This document shows positions 8,083 to 15,256 of a stretch of DNA of 19,423 bases, piece after piece. Positions within the stretch are counted from its first letter, which is position 1. Each line of letters starts with the position of its first letter. The notes under the pieces are model-generated. The model had not been told where the DNA came from. It saw only the letters and a program-made list of their open reading frames with translations, and did no database searches. The stretch covers positions 1 through 19,423 of the forward strand of contig CAYWJN010000052.1 of assembly GCA_964457455.1 (NCBI GenBank). The letters run 5' to 3'. The translations under genes and the position numbers were made by a program. The DNA is from JABMPU01 sp964457455. GTDB lineage: Bacteria > Cloacimonadota > Cloacimonadia > Cloacimonadales > TCS61.

Positions 8083-8442
8083 CTAACTCATTATCCTGAA
8101 GCACGCTTCTTTTGATTTATCGATATCAACGTGTATGAAATTACGATAAATTAAGATCCTTTTGATTCCTGCTAAAATTACACCTTTCAGTATTTTAAAT
8201 TTATGGTCCTTTGAAGGGCAATGTATATCAGCAGCCAGTCCTTTCAGATGTGAAGATGTCGGAGAACCACCACAAGTTTTATTATTTTCTTCGCATCGAT
8301 ATCCGGAATTTATTACAAAAGGGACTCCAGCCTTTTCTCTAGCTTCATCCAATATCGTTACAAATTGATCAACTATCAGATTTTTCCCACAGCACTTGCA
8401 AGCGAATTCACTTCGCTCGAAATATTTCCATCTGCTATACAT
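8083..8442 (-). CDS. M15-family peptidase (D-Ala-D-Ala carboxypeptidase-like, endolysin-type)
   Basis: This 119-residue protein matches the small M15/VanY-like zinc peptidase family. It has 'INSGYRCEENNK', the zinc motif 'SSHLKGLAADI' (H-x6-D) and the third zinc ligand in 'FIHVDID'. All expected zinc and substrate residues are present, so it should be active on peptidoglycan cross-bridges. There is no signal peptide, as in phage endolysins that need a holin or other release route; no holin is seen. Its ATG overlaps the end of the initiator gene by 8 nt, so it is coupled to replication rather than in a late lysis module. That arrangement is compact and phage- or satellite-like. Four cysteines give the N-terminal part, 'FACKCCGKN', an unusual look. 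Confidence 0.85.
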   Translation of the reverse strand: MYSRWKYFERSEFACKCCGKNLIVDQFVTILDEAREKAGVPFVINSGYRCEENNKTCGGSPTSSHLKGLAADIHCPSKDHKFKILKGVILAGIKRILIYRNFIHVDIDKSKEACFRIMS

Positions 8443-9232
8443 TTCCAGCCCCTTTTCCCAATACTAGCTCCATCTTTTTCCTATGGGCTTCCGATGCTTT
8501 ATCTAAGAGGGTTTTTGCTTTCTCTTTCTTTTCCCTTTTCTCCTTTTCCAGCTTCTCTTTTTCTTTTTTCAGGTTTACAAAAGCACCATTTATGATATTT
8601 TTTACAGTCTTTATTGCATATGCAGGTGGATTTTTTATCTTTCCTTCCAAAGTTTTCTGGATCACATTATCCAAATTGTCTTTTATCATATCTTTTCTGA
8701 AATCATCTGTCAATCCATCAATCAATCCATTAATCATTACATCATCTACTCCTAATTTCTTCAACATAGTTATTATTATTTCCATCTTTGATGATGATGA
8801 TGTTCTTTTTTGATTTTCTGTATTTTGTTCTTCTTTGATGATTTGTTCTTTATTGATTTGTTTCGGGTTTTCCGTCACGGCTGACCCGTGACGGCTGACC
8901 CGCGTCGGTTTATCCGTGACGGTTAATCCGTTACGGTCTAAATCCTCTGGAAATTCGGTTACAAGATATTCTACAGCGAATTGCCCATTCTCTTTTCTGT
9001 ATTTAACTTTTTTTACGTAACCTCTTTCAGTCAGCTCACTTATACCACCAGCTATAGCGTCCCTTCCTTCTATCATTTGAGTTTTTAATCCTGAAACCCT
9101 TATCTCCCAGTTGTCAGGCAGGCTGAGAAGGAATAACATCAAACCTTTCGCTTTCAAGCTCAAATTTTTATCCCTTGCCAGCTTATTATCAACAACTACA
9201 AATCCCCTTTTTTTTATTCTTTTGATGATCAT
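8435..9232 (-). CDS. Replication initiator-like protein with N-terminal winged helix (lambda O-like layout)
   Basis: This is a 265-residue protein. Residues 1-95 have the pattern of phage/plasmid initiator winged-helix domains: 'FVVVDNKLARDKNLSLKAKG' and 'LLSLPDNW', then 'GRDAIAGGISELTERGYVKK'. A polar linker (about 99-145) follows, then a helical C-terminal region (about 146-220) and a highly charged coiled-coil tail rich in K and E. The linker codons 99-121 are made of the tandem 14-bp repeats described separately, with A-rich DNA immediately downstream on the coding strand. In lambdoid phages the O protein gene carries its own origin iterons in the same place. Binding of its N-terminal domain to these boxes and helicase loading by the C-terminal part are inferred. 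The start overlaps the recombinase stop by 4 nt. Confidence 0.75.
   Translation of the reverse strand: MIIKRIKKRGFVVVDNKLARDKNLSLKAKGLMLFLLSLPDNWEIRVSGLKTQMIEGRDAIAGGISELTERGYVKKVKYRKENGQFAVEYLVTEFPEDLDRNGLTVTDKPTRVSRHGSAVTENPKQINKEQIIKEEQNTENQKRTSSSSKMEIIITMLKKLGVDDVMINGLIDGLTDDFRKDMIKDNLDNVIQKTLEGKIKNPPAYAIKTVKNIINGAFVNLKKEKEKLEKEKREKKEKAKTLLDKASEAHRKKMELVLGKGAGNV
8872..8936. repeat. Five iterons, 14-bp period, inside the initiator gene (putative replication origin)
   Basis: Palindromic 9-bp boxes of the form CCGTNACGG start at 8872 (CCGTCACGG), 8886 (CCGTGACGG), 8900 (CCGCGTCGG, the weakest), 8914 (CCGTGACGG) and 8928 (CCGTTACGG). Spacing is exactly 14 bp, and the spacers are CTGAC, CTGAC, TTTAT and TTAAT. 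The array is GC-rich in an AT-rich gene. The 14-bp period is not a multiple of three, so protein constraint cannot explain it. AT-rich DNA (about 8790-8871) borders it on one side, as expected of an unwinding region. Confidence 0.8.
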
Positions 9233-9810
9233 GCTGCACCACCTAATTTTTTACCGGAAATTAGATCGATTGCATTCTGAATTGTTATTTGTGATTCATC
9301 CAGGTACTTTTCAGTCGTTGCCATATTTGAGTGATTCAACAGTTTGCTAGCTGCTTTTGCACCTTTCAAAAGTGCAACATTATTCGCCATTGTTTTTCTA
9401 AAGGAATGAGTTGAAACTCTGTCCGGATTTATTTTCGCTTTATTGCAGTAAACTTTCACCGCCCTCCGGTATGAAGAATCATCCTTTTTCGTTAGAAGTT
9501 TCTTCTTTCCTTTTTTCCGGGACCTTTCAGCTAAGTTATTAGCCAATGCAAACGCTTCATCACAAAGGTAAACTTCCCTTTTCTTGTTCTTTTTCTTTGA
9601 TTTAATAGTTTTCTTTTCTTCGATCAGAAAGTGTTTTGAAATCTGCTCATTCTCCAATTCCATTAAATCAGAAATTCGCAGAGCAGTCAAAAACTGCAGT
9701 CTGAAAACTTGATAGTAATATCGATCCACCGGTTTTGATAGTTCAAAGCTTAAAAAAAAATCCCGAATCTCACTATCAGAAAGTATTCGGGTTTTTGTTG
9801 AGTTTCCCAT
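9229..9810 (-). CDS. Short tyrosine recombinase/integrase (catalytic domain only)
   Basis: This is a 193-residue protein from the ATG at 9810, chosen because GGAGG lies 6 nt upstream; in-frame ATGs at 9846 and 9840 have no such site. Catalytic residues are visible: R45 in 'LTALRISDLM', H135 and R138 in 'STHSFRKTMANN', H160 in 'LLNHSNMATT', and the nucleophile Y169 in 'TEKYLDES'. A lysine-rich hairpin at 67-78 would supply the catalytic lysine. The usual N-terminal core-binding domain (about 90 residues) is missing, so the enzyme is unusually short and may need a partner or bind weakly. It is the first gene of the minus-strand unit and lies just downstream of two dif-like palindromes. Element integrase or resolvase is the likely role. 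Confidence 0.85.
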   Translation of the reverse strand: MGNSTKTRILSDSEIRDFFLSFELSKPVDRYYYQVFRLQFLTALRISDLMELENEQISKHFLIEEKKTIKSKKKNKKREVYLCDEAFALANNLAERSRKKGKKKLLTKKDDSSYRRAVKVYCNKAKINPDRVSTHSFRKTMANNVALLKGAKAASKLLNHSNMATTEKYLDESQITIQNAIDLISGKKLGGAA

Positions 9811-9815
9811 TTTAT

Positions 9816-9900
9816 GCCTCCAATTTTTTATTGGTGACATAAACACTGATTAACGCTGCATTTTTCTCCCCTGATAACGTATATTATCAGAGGTTGTTCT
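9816..9900. repeat. 85-bp tandem repeat, copy A (recombinase upstream region)
   Basis: This copy aligns without gaps to 9933-10017, at about 80% identity (68 of 85 by eye). It covers the recombinase ribosome-binding site (CCTCC on the + strand), a TGATTAAC block, a perfectly shared CTGCATTTTT block and a palindrome at 9867-9894. Confidence 0.85.
9867..9894. other. dif-like recombinase core site, inner copy
   Basis: Two 11-bp arms, TCCCCTGATAA (9867-9877) and TTATCAGAGGT (9884-9894), face each other across the 6-bp centre CGTATA. The form is that of a tyrosine recombinase core site; the centre differs by one base from dif's TGTATA. No T-run follows on either strand, so terminator function is unlikely. 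It could instead be an operator, because it sits upstream of the recombinase start. Confidence 0.5.
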
Positions 9901-9932
9901 TGTTTGAATTTAATTGGTTTTTTTCCACTTCT

Positions 9933-10017
9933 ACCTCCAAATTTTATTTGACGGTAGAAACGTTGATTAACACTGCATTTTTCACCCCTGATAATGTATA
10001 TTATCAGGGGTTGTTTG
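9933..10017. repeat. 85-bp tandem repeat, copy B (outer)
   Basis: Second copy of the repeat, offset by 117 bp. On the minus strand it keeps a GGAGG, followed five bases later by a GTG and a short reading frame of 13 codons ending in TGA. It looks like the stub of a second recombinase start. This suggests a relic of another element copy inserted at the same place. Confidence 0.85.
9984..10011. other. dif-like recombinase core site, outer copy (putative right end of element)
   Basis: Arms ACCCCTGATAA (9984-9994) and TTATCAGGGGT (10001-10011) are perfect inverted repeats around TGTATA. The 14 central bases ATAATGTATATTAT equal the centre of the E. coli dif site. The outer parts differ from dif (CCCCTG/CAGGGG instead of the usual arms), so this is not a canonical chromosomal dif; an element attachment site used by a Xer-type recombinase is more likely. 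Confidence 0.55.
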
Positions 10018-10609
10018 GGTCTCGTTTTTAAACCCCTACTTTTTGAATAACGCTGTTATTTAACTTTTTTTCGATTCGGAATGATATATGACTTATAATT
10101 TATTTTTGTGTCTCAGATATGAAATTTAAAAATATTACTATTCGTGTGATTAAAAAAAATAAATATTCTTCTAATAAATAATTTTAAATGAAAAAATCAA
10201 AAAAATTAAAAACAAAATAAAAAAATACCTGGTCAAAGTACGTTCAGGCTGCTATTCAGTTGTTTCAGACGTTCCGGTTGAAACAAAGAGTTTGTGAAAC
10301 ACCGTCTCGGTGCTCCACAATGCTCAAAACAAATTTATTATATTCAGACCAGGACGTTTGAAGAAGCAAAGAAAGGATTTACCCCGAATCTCGCAATCCT
10401 TATAATTATTTTCACACTTTTTCTCATTTTCAATTTTTAATTTGATACAATCCTCTTCCCCATCTCTAATTCCTTAAATTGCAGTTAATAACTACTATTC
10501 TTAAACAGAAGATTTGCCTATCATCCAAACACAAACAGTGAAACTTCTTGACAGGTTATCTTAAAATCACTGTGTTCACCGTAGATTTGCTAAATATCAG
10601 GAGAATTAA
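10018..10609. other. Non-coding gap with AT-rich tract and a dispersed repeat
   Basis: No gene is seen. About 10,100-10,230 is extremely AT-rich with many A-runs. Positions 10259-10399 hold copy 1 of the dispersed repeat. A TTGACA box at 10548-10553 could belong to a promoter of the gene at 10610, but no good -10 box lies at the right distance. Confidence 0.5.
10259..10399. repeat. Dispersed imperfect repeat, copy 1
   Basis: It shares with 12044-12172 the blocks GTTGTTTCA, ACCGTCTCGGTG-tTCCA-AAT-CTC (as a near match) and GGACG..TGAAG.AGCAAAGA, then ACCCCG.ATCTCG and a GCAA.CC end. The block CACCGTCTCGGTG is a 5-bp stem with a TCT loop. Distances between blocks differ by a few bases, so the copies have diverged. 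It has no coding potential. Confidence 0.65.
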
Positions 10610-12028
10610 ATGAAGAAAGAAATCATTATTTTCGTTTTACTATTATCATTAATTCAGGTTGTTAATATCAACGCTGCTACGGATACCTGGACTATCAAAA
10701 ATACTTGTGACCTATATTGGAAAACATTCACTTCTAAAGACGGAGTGAAAATGGAAACAGGTAAAAAGGTGATCAAGGGTACAGTCGTAACTCCTTTAGC
10801 TAGAATTACATTGCTGTATTTAAAAATCAAATTACCAACAGGTGAAATAGGATATGTTAATTATTCGAACATTGCAGAATCTAACCTGCTGATAAATAAA
10901 AAGGAGATAGATTTTGTTTATGGGGATCATTGGATTATCAGAGCCAGGGATGATCAGAAGAAAATACTTCCAATTGGCACTGAAGCATATCACTTAGCAA
11001 CATTGGATAATGAAGGGATTTATAAAGTTAGATTAAAAGATGGTACAATCGGTTGTGTTATTCGAGCTTATATGCTACCAAAAATATTTGGTGATGTTCC
11101 GGAAGTACATCAAACTAACAATGATATCTATCGATATGACAAACTTGTTCAGAAATCCAAGAATATGACCAGCGAGCAGGTTTTCGAGAAATTTGGTGAA
11201 CCAAGTGCTTTCATATACTTAAAGAATAATAAACCGGAAGCCTTCTATCGTTACATAATAGCAGTGAAAGATAAAAAACGCTATAAAGACATAAAATTCC
11301 ATTTTGAGAATGATAAGGTAGTTAATGTGGAAACATTGGGTAAAGGAAAAAATAAGATTGTAGAAAAACTTCCATTTGCTAGTTTTTTGCGGGGATTCGA
11401 TTTCAATAAACTTGCATCCAGAGATTACTACATGAAAAAAAATACGAAAAAAAATTTTTTTGATAAGTTCAAGCAAAAAAACTGGATAACCAAAATAATC
11501 GGTATTATTATCACTATAATATTAATATTTCTTTTCTTCTCGATTCCACAATTCATCTTCCTACCATTTTTCTTCATATTCGCTTTTATGAAATTCTTCC
11601 CAAATGGATTTGTTAAGTTCTTAAATTTTATTTTTTTAACGGTAATTTATTACGCAGCTTTTCTATTTCTCACTCTTCATATAGTTTTAACTCAGCCTTT
11701 AATAATGGCTATCGGTGCTATTTTTTGTTATATCATTTACGTAAAATGGAATTATAAAACAATCAGTTACAACAGATGCCCGCGTTGCCATGGAATGTGG
11801 ACAGCATCTGGTCGAGGAACTACAAAAACCGGTGAAACCCAAGAAACTCAAAAGGTTGAACGTCTTGTTGACAAAGGTGTAAGAAATAGAGTACATCACT
11901 ACGATCAACATTGGGATGATGAAGTTACTACTCACGAACATTTCAAAGACCATCGGAAGTGTCGGGTTTGCGGTTATGACTGGGATGTAGATAGAACAGA
12001 AAGTTCCAAAGAAACTAATTATCATTAA
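10610..12028 (+). CDS. Secreted/membrane protein with SH3-like region, membrane helices and C-terminal zinc ribbon
   Basis: This is a 472-residue protein of no family I can name as a whole. Residues 1-22 form a signal peptide. Residues 25-155 look like two SH3-type beta units ('GEIGYVNYSNI', 'GTIGCVIRAYM'). Residues 175-242 resemble a BamE/SmpA-like fold ('MTSEQVFEKFGEPSAFIY' and a following hairpin). Residues 293-378 contain about three or four hydrophobic helices. The tail has two zinc-ribbon halves, 'CPRC' (390-393) and 'CRVCG' (451-455), separated by a histidine-rich loop. The SH3 part would face the periplasm and the zinc ribbon probably the cytoplasm. AGGAG lies 7 nt before the ATG. It stands alone between two copies of a dispersed repeat, so it may be a transferred cassette. 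Confidence 0.8.
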   Translation: MKKEIIIFVLLLSLIQVVNINAATDTWTIKNTCDLYWKTFTSKDGVKMETGKKVIKGTVVTPLARITLLYLKIKLPTGEIGYVNYSNIAESNLLINKKEIDFVYGDHWIIRARDDQKKILPIGTEAYHLATLDNEGIYKVRLKDGTIGCVIRAYMLPKIFGDVPEVHQTNNDIYRYDKLVQKSKNMTSEQVFEKFGEPSAFIYLKNNKPEAFYRYIIAVKDKKRYKDIKFHFENDKVVNVETLGKGKNKIVEKLPFASFLRGFDFNKLASRDYYMKKNTKKNFFDKFKQKNWITKIIGIIITIILIFLFFSIPQFIFLPFFFIFAFMKFFPNGFVKFLNFIFLTVIYYAAFLFLTLHIVLTQPLIMAIGAIFCYIIYVKWNYKTISYNRCPRCHGMWTASGRGTTKTGETQETQKVERLVDKGVRNRVHHYDQHWDDEVTTHEHFKDHRKCRVCGYDWDVDRTESSKETNYH

Positions 12029-12043
12029 TTTGTATTTTTGACC

Positions 12044-12172
12044 GTTGTTTCAACCGCCCCACCCTTCCATTGTTTCAACCGTCTCGGTGTTCCATAATTC
12101 TCTTCAAACATTTCCTTCAACCGGGACGGATGAAGGAGCAAAGACAACCCCGCATCTCGAACCCCGCAACCC
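12044..12172. repeat. Dispersed imperfect repeat, copy 2
   Basis: Direct-orientation partner of 10259-10399. It begins with two GTTTCAACCG words (12047-12056 and 12072-12081), then ACCGTCTCGGTGTTCCA and, from 12123, GGGACGGATGAAGGAGCAAAG. It lies just after the 472-residue gene and before the antiporter stop at 12184. Confidence 0.65.
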
Positions 12173-12183
12173 GCTTTCTTGAT

Positions 12184-13917
12184 TTATTCCTCGAAAAAAG
12201 GATTTAATTTTTCAACTTCTTCAGCTTGAAGGATTTCAAACACTTCTGCCGGTGTTTTTGCTTTGATAATGCGGTCTTTAATGTGCGGATGATGACCGAA
12301 AATCTTGGCAATATTTGCCAGAACGTGCAGGTGCATATCATAATTTTTCTTGGGTGTAGCAATCAGGAAAACGATGTGAACAGGTTTATCATCGAGCGAT
12401 TCAAAAGGAATACCTTTTTTGGAGATGCCAATAACACCACGAATTTTGGGACCACCTTCAATTATTGCGTGCGGAATTGCCAAACTATCTCCGAGTCCCG
12501 TGGAGATTTCTTTCTCTCTATCAAAAATAGATTCTTTTAATTCAGGTAATGAAATCTCGTGGATCTTGTGAGTTTTATACAAAAAGATAGCAAGCTCATC
12601 AAGAGCTTCCCATTTATTTTTTGCTGTCAGGTCTATTTTGATGAATTCCTCCTGTAGGAAATCGAGTAAACGCATTCTATCTTTATGTTCTTCACCTGCT
12701 TTTTTCAAGGCTGTACCTGTAAAAATTGGACCTAAAAGTTCGTTAATTACTACAGCAGTAAGAATAATTGCTGTTATCTGAGAAGAAAAACGCTGAAGAA
12801 AAACATCATTTTCTATAAGGAATACAAGACCAATAGCAACTCCGGCAATCGGATAGAGCGAGATTCCAATCCACTTACGAATTGTGATAGTCGAACCTGC
12901 CAGATAAGCTCCAATTGTGGGTGCAATAGTTTTCCCGAACAGCCTGCTGAAGATAAGAACTAAACCTGCTGTTCCAGCGAGAGTAATTGCTTTCAAATCG
13001 AGATGAGTTCCTGCCAGAACAAAGAAAAGTGTGAAAACCTCAACTTCAATATCTTTGAATGCACCAAAAAGAATATTTCGATATTTAGAATAATTTGTGA
13101 TAATTATCCCTAAGATCAAACTTGATAAAATGCCGGAAAGATGCAGTAATTGAGATGTCCCCACAGTTATTACAACAGATAGAATAACCATTGCCAGAAA
13201 TGAAATTCTTACCTTTCTCTTTTCTGTGAAATAGATCACTCCAAAACCAACAACACAGCCGATTATAATTGATTCTAAAAGTAAAAGAAGGGGTTTCCAA
13301 ATTGTATGTAAAACATCAAAATCTACTTTTCCTGCTTTATAAAATAGAAAATAATAGGCTATGTAGAAAACCAGGATTGTAAGAACATTATTCAAAGCAA
13401 CAACAGCAAGTAATGTTTTCGTGAAAATACCTTTTGCTCTTTTTTCTTTGACGATGTGAAGAGTTGAGCCGGGAGCGGTTGTGATGGATATTGCAGCAAC
13501 TATCAAGCTTATGGCAAAAGGAAGATGAGCTAAATAAAACAAAGCAGAAAATACAATTATCGGAGTAATGATCACATCTGTAATAGAAATAAGAAAAATT
13601 CTTTTTCCTGCATTGTGAAGTTTACGAAAATCCAGGTGACTTCCAATCGTTAAACCAATGAAACCAAGTGCAAAATTAGTGATAGGCACCAAGCTGAAAA
13701 AAGCTTCCTCTTGGAAAAGATTCAACACATAACTGCCCAGAACTATTCCACCCACAATTTGAGCTGTTACGATTGGGATATGGAGCTTCTGAGCCAATTT
13801 CGTGAAGATAAAGCCAGTAATCAATATGATGGAAAGTACTAAAAGCGGATTTGGATTTATTATTAAAGCTGTTTCATGCTGCAACCAATTTTGAATATGC
13901 TGAATTATATTATTCAC
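12184..13917 (-). CDS. CPA2-type Na+/H+ (cation/proton) antiporter with C-terminal PTS EIIA domain
   Basis: This is a 577-residue protein. Residues 20-405 hold about twelve membrane helices of the Kef/CPA2 antiporter fold, with 'GGIVLGSYVL' near 56-65 and 'LAGTHLDLKAI' near 301-311. Residues 414-565 form a fructose/Ntr-type EIIA domain. Its phosphorylatable histidine is H483 in 'SLAIPHAIIEGG', and 'IVFLIATPKKNYDMHLHVL' follows. The fusion suggests that ion exchange is controlled by phosphotransferase signalling or that the domain acts as a binding sensor. The start is GTG at 13917, with AGGGGAG upstream. It begins 18 nt after miaB, so the two are probably co-transcribed. The ion carried is inferred from the family. 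Confidence 0.9.
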   Translation of the reverse strand: MNNIIQHIQNWLQHETALIINPNPLLVLSIILITGFIFTKLAQKLHIPIVTAQIVGGIVLGSYVLNLFQEEAFFSLVPITNFALGFIGLTIGSHLDFRKLHNAGKRIFLISITDVIITPIIVFSALFYLAHLPFAISLIVAAISITTAPGSTLHIVKEKRAKGIFTKTLLAVVALNNVLTILVFYIAYYFLFYKAGKVDFDVLHTIWKPLLLLLESIIIGCVVGFGVIYFTEKRKVRISFLAMVILSVVITVGTSQLLHLSGILSSLILGIIITNYSKYRNILFGAFKDIEVEVFTLFFVLAGTHLDLKAITLAGTAGLVLIFSRLFGKTIAPTIGAYLAGSTITIRKWIGISLYPIAGVAIGLVFLIENDVFLQRFSSQITAIILTAVVINELLGPIFTGTALKKAGEEHKDRMRLLDFLQEEFIKIDLTAKNKWEALDELAIFLYKTHKIHEISLPELKESIFDREKEISTGLGDSLAIPHAIIEGGPKIRGVIGISKKGIPFESLDDKPVHIVFLIATPKKNYDMHLHVLANIAKIFGHHPHIKDRIIKAKTPAEVFEILQAEEVEKLNPFFEE

Positions 13918-13935
13918 ACCTCTCCCCTATTAAAT

Positions 13936-15246
13936 TTAATATTTAAAATTTTCAATTTCTCCTTTCAGTGTCCAGCCAATTGCATCTGTAATTTTAACTT
14001 TCACAAATTTTCCAATTAAGGATTTATCACCTTTGAAAACAGTAATTTTAAAATCCCTGCTTTTCCCGGAAAGCTCATCAGCAGATTTTTTACTAACTCT
14101 CTCTACATAAATTTCTTTTACTTTTTCAATTTGTTCCTTATATTTTTTGGAGGTTATATCTTGCTGTAAATTAATGAGTTGCTTTAGCCTTTCTAAACGA
14201 GTTTCTTCAAATATTTGATTTGAGAATTCAGCAGCTTTTGTTCCTTCACGTGGAGAATATTTGAATGTAAAAGCATAATCGAATTCTATCCTTTTCATCA
14301 AATCGAAAGTGCGTTGGAATTGTTCTTCAGTTTCTCCGGGAAATCCTGCAATTACATCTGTGGTGATGGCTATTTCCGGCATCGCTTTACGAAGTTTCTG
14401 AACAATACCTAAAAAATGCTCTGCTGTGTATCCGCGATTCATTCTTTGCAGAATTTCATTGTCGCCGCTTTGCATTGCCAGATGTAGATGTTCACATACT
14501 TTTTCGGATTTTGACATCACTTCAATTACATCATCAGAAAGGTCTTTTGGGTGTGAAGTAACAAATCTTATCCGGTTGATAGAATCAATTTTATTAGTTC
14601 GTCGCAACAATTCAGCAAAATTCAAATCTCTATAATTATATGAATTCACATTCTGGCCGAGTAAAGTTACATCTTTAATGCCCGTGTCCCCCACTTTTTG
14701 AACATCATTCAAAACATCATCAACAGGACGGCTGCGTTCTCTACCACGCACATAAGGGACTATGCAATATGAGCAGAAATTATTGCATCCTCTCATTATG
14801 GTTACAAATGCATTGAATCTACCTTTATGAATCGGATAGATATCTTTATAAATTTCCTGGTTATTAATGTGCGTTTCTGAAAAGAATTCCGGATTTTCAA
14901 AAAGGTTTGAAATAATTTCCGGTAGCTTTTTATATTGATCTGTGCCAACCACAAAATCTAGTGAAGAGTTTTGCTTCTTTAATTCTTCACCCAAACGCTG
15001 AGCCATACAACCGATCACACCGATTTTCAGGTTTTTGTTCTTCCCCTTTCTCGCCATTTCATTATTGATTCTTCCGATTACTCTATCTTCAGCATGTTGG
15101 CGCACAGAACAGGTATTGAAGATGATTATATCTGCTTCATCGATGTTTTCAGAAATTTTACAATTGGTGTTTGATAAGATGGATGCGACCAGTTCACTAT
15201 CAGCTACATTCATCTGACAGCCATAAGTTTCGATAAATATTTTCAT
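13936..15246 (-). CDS. miaB: MiaB, tRNA-2-methylthio-N6-dimethylallyladenosine synthase
   Basis: This 436-residue radical SAM methylthiotransferase adds the 2-methylthio group to i6A37 of tRNAs that read UNN codons. The N-terminal domain carries the cluster cysteines C10 ('TYGCQMN'), C46 ('NTCSVR') and C80 ('GVIGCMAQR'). The radical SAM cluster is C154, C158 and C161 in 'RGCNNFCSYCIVPYVRGRE'. The last 65 or so residues form a TRAM RNA-binding domain. Length and motifs are those of MiaB rather than MtaB or RimO ('CSYCIVPYVRGRERSRP' is characteristic). Start ATG at 15246 is preceded by a weak ribosome site lying in intergenic repeats. The EIIA-tailed antiporter follows after 18 nt. Housekeeping gene, intact. 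Confidence 0.96.
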   Translation of the reverse strand: MKIFIETYGCQMNVADSELVASILSNTNCKISENIDEADIIIFNTCSVRQHAEDRVIGRINNEMARKGKNKNLKIGVIGCMAQRLGEELKKQNSSLDFVVGTDQYKKLPEIISNLFENPEFFSETHINNQEIYKDIYPIHKGRFNAFVTIMRGCNNFCSYCIVPYVRGRERSRPVDDVLNDVQKVGDTGIKDVTLLGQNVNSYNYRDLNFAELLRRTNKIDSINRIRFVTSHPKDLSDDVIEVMSKSEKVCEHLHLAMQSGDNEILQRMNRGYTAEHFLGIVQKLRKAMPEIAITTDVIAGFPGETEEQFQRTFDLMKRIEFDYAFTFKYSPREGTKAAEFSNQIFEETRLERLKQLINLQQDITSKKYKEQIEKVKEIYVERVSKKSADELSGKSRDFKITVFKGDKSLIGKFVKVKITDAIGWTLKGEIENFKY

Positions 15247-15256
15247 AAATTTAGCT

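Larger units (their letters stand above)
5811..10011. mobile_element. Candidate small integrated replicon (about 4.2 kb) bounded by palindromic recombinase-site-like repeats
   Basis: Between two identical 11-bp arms (TTATCAGGGGT at 5811-5821 and 10001-10011) lie two tyrosine recombinase genes, a replication initiator gene with an internal iteron array, an M15 peptidase gene and two small ORFs. The minus-strand genes overlap by 4-8 nt, as in phage or plasmid modules. The right end has two dif-like palindromes in an 85-bp tandem duplication. No capsid, relaxase or conjugation gene is seen, so this is either a plasmid-like element, a satellite or a reduced prophage. The boundaries are inferred from the repeats only; the left 1 kb is non-coding and its membership is uncertain. 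Confidence 0.45.

Noticed and set aside
7781..8595. Long + strand frames rich in F, S and L opposite the element genes
   Set aside because: They are antisense to the DpnD/PcfM-like, peptidase and initiator genes, have phenylalanine-rich translations typical of the reverse of lysine-rich genes, and lack ribosome sites.
8786..8806. Run of GAT/TGA triplets in the initiator gene, considered as a phase-variation tract
   Set aside because: It is a trinucleotide repeat coding for a run of serines; length changes would not shift the frame, and only about four or five units are present.
9867..10011. The two palindromes considered as CRISPR repeats
   Set aside because: Only two copies, imperfect, within a longer 85-bp duplication whose similarity extends outside the palindrome; no Cas genes are present.
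9984..10011. Considered as a rho-independent terminator
   Set aside because: No T-run follows on either strand, and no gene ends next to it on the relevant strand.
9984..10011. Considered as the chromosomal dif site itself
   Set aside because: Only the central 14 bases match; the outer arm bases that are widely conserved in true dif sites differ, and a second copy lies 117 bp away.
10548..10576. TTGACA box as promoter of the 472-residue gene
   Set aside because: No acceptable -10 box lies 16-18 nt downstream, and FCB-type promoters may differ, so it is not listed as a promoter.
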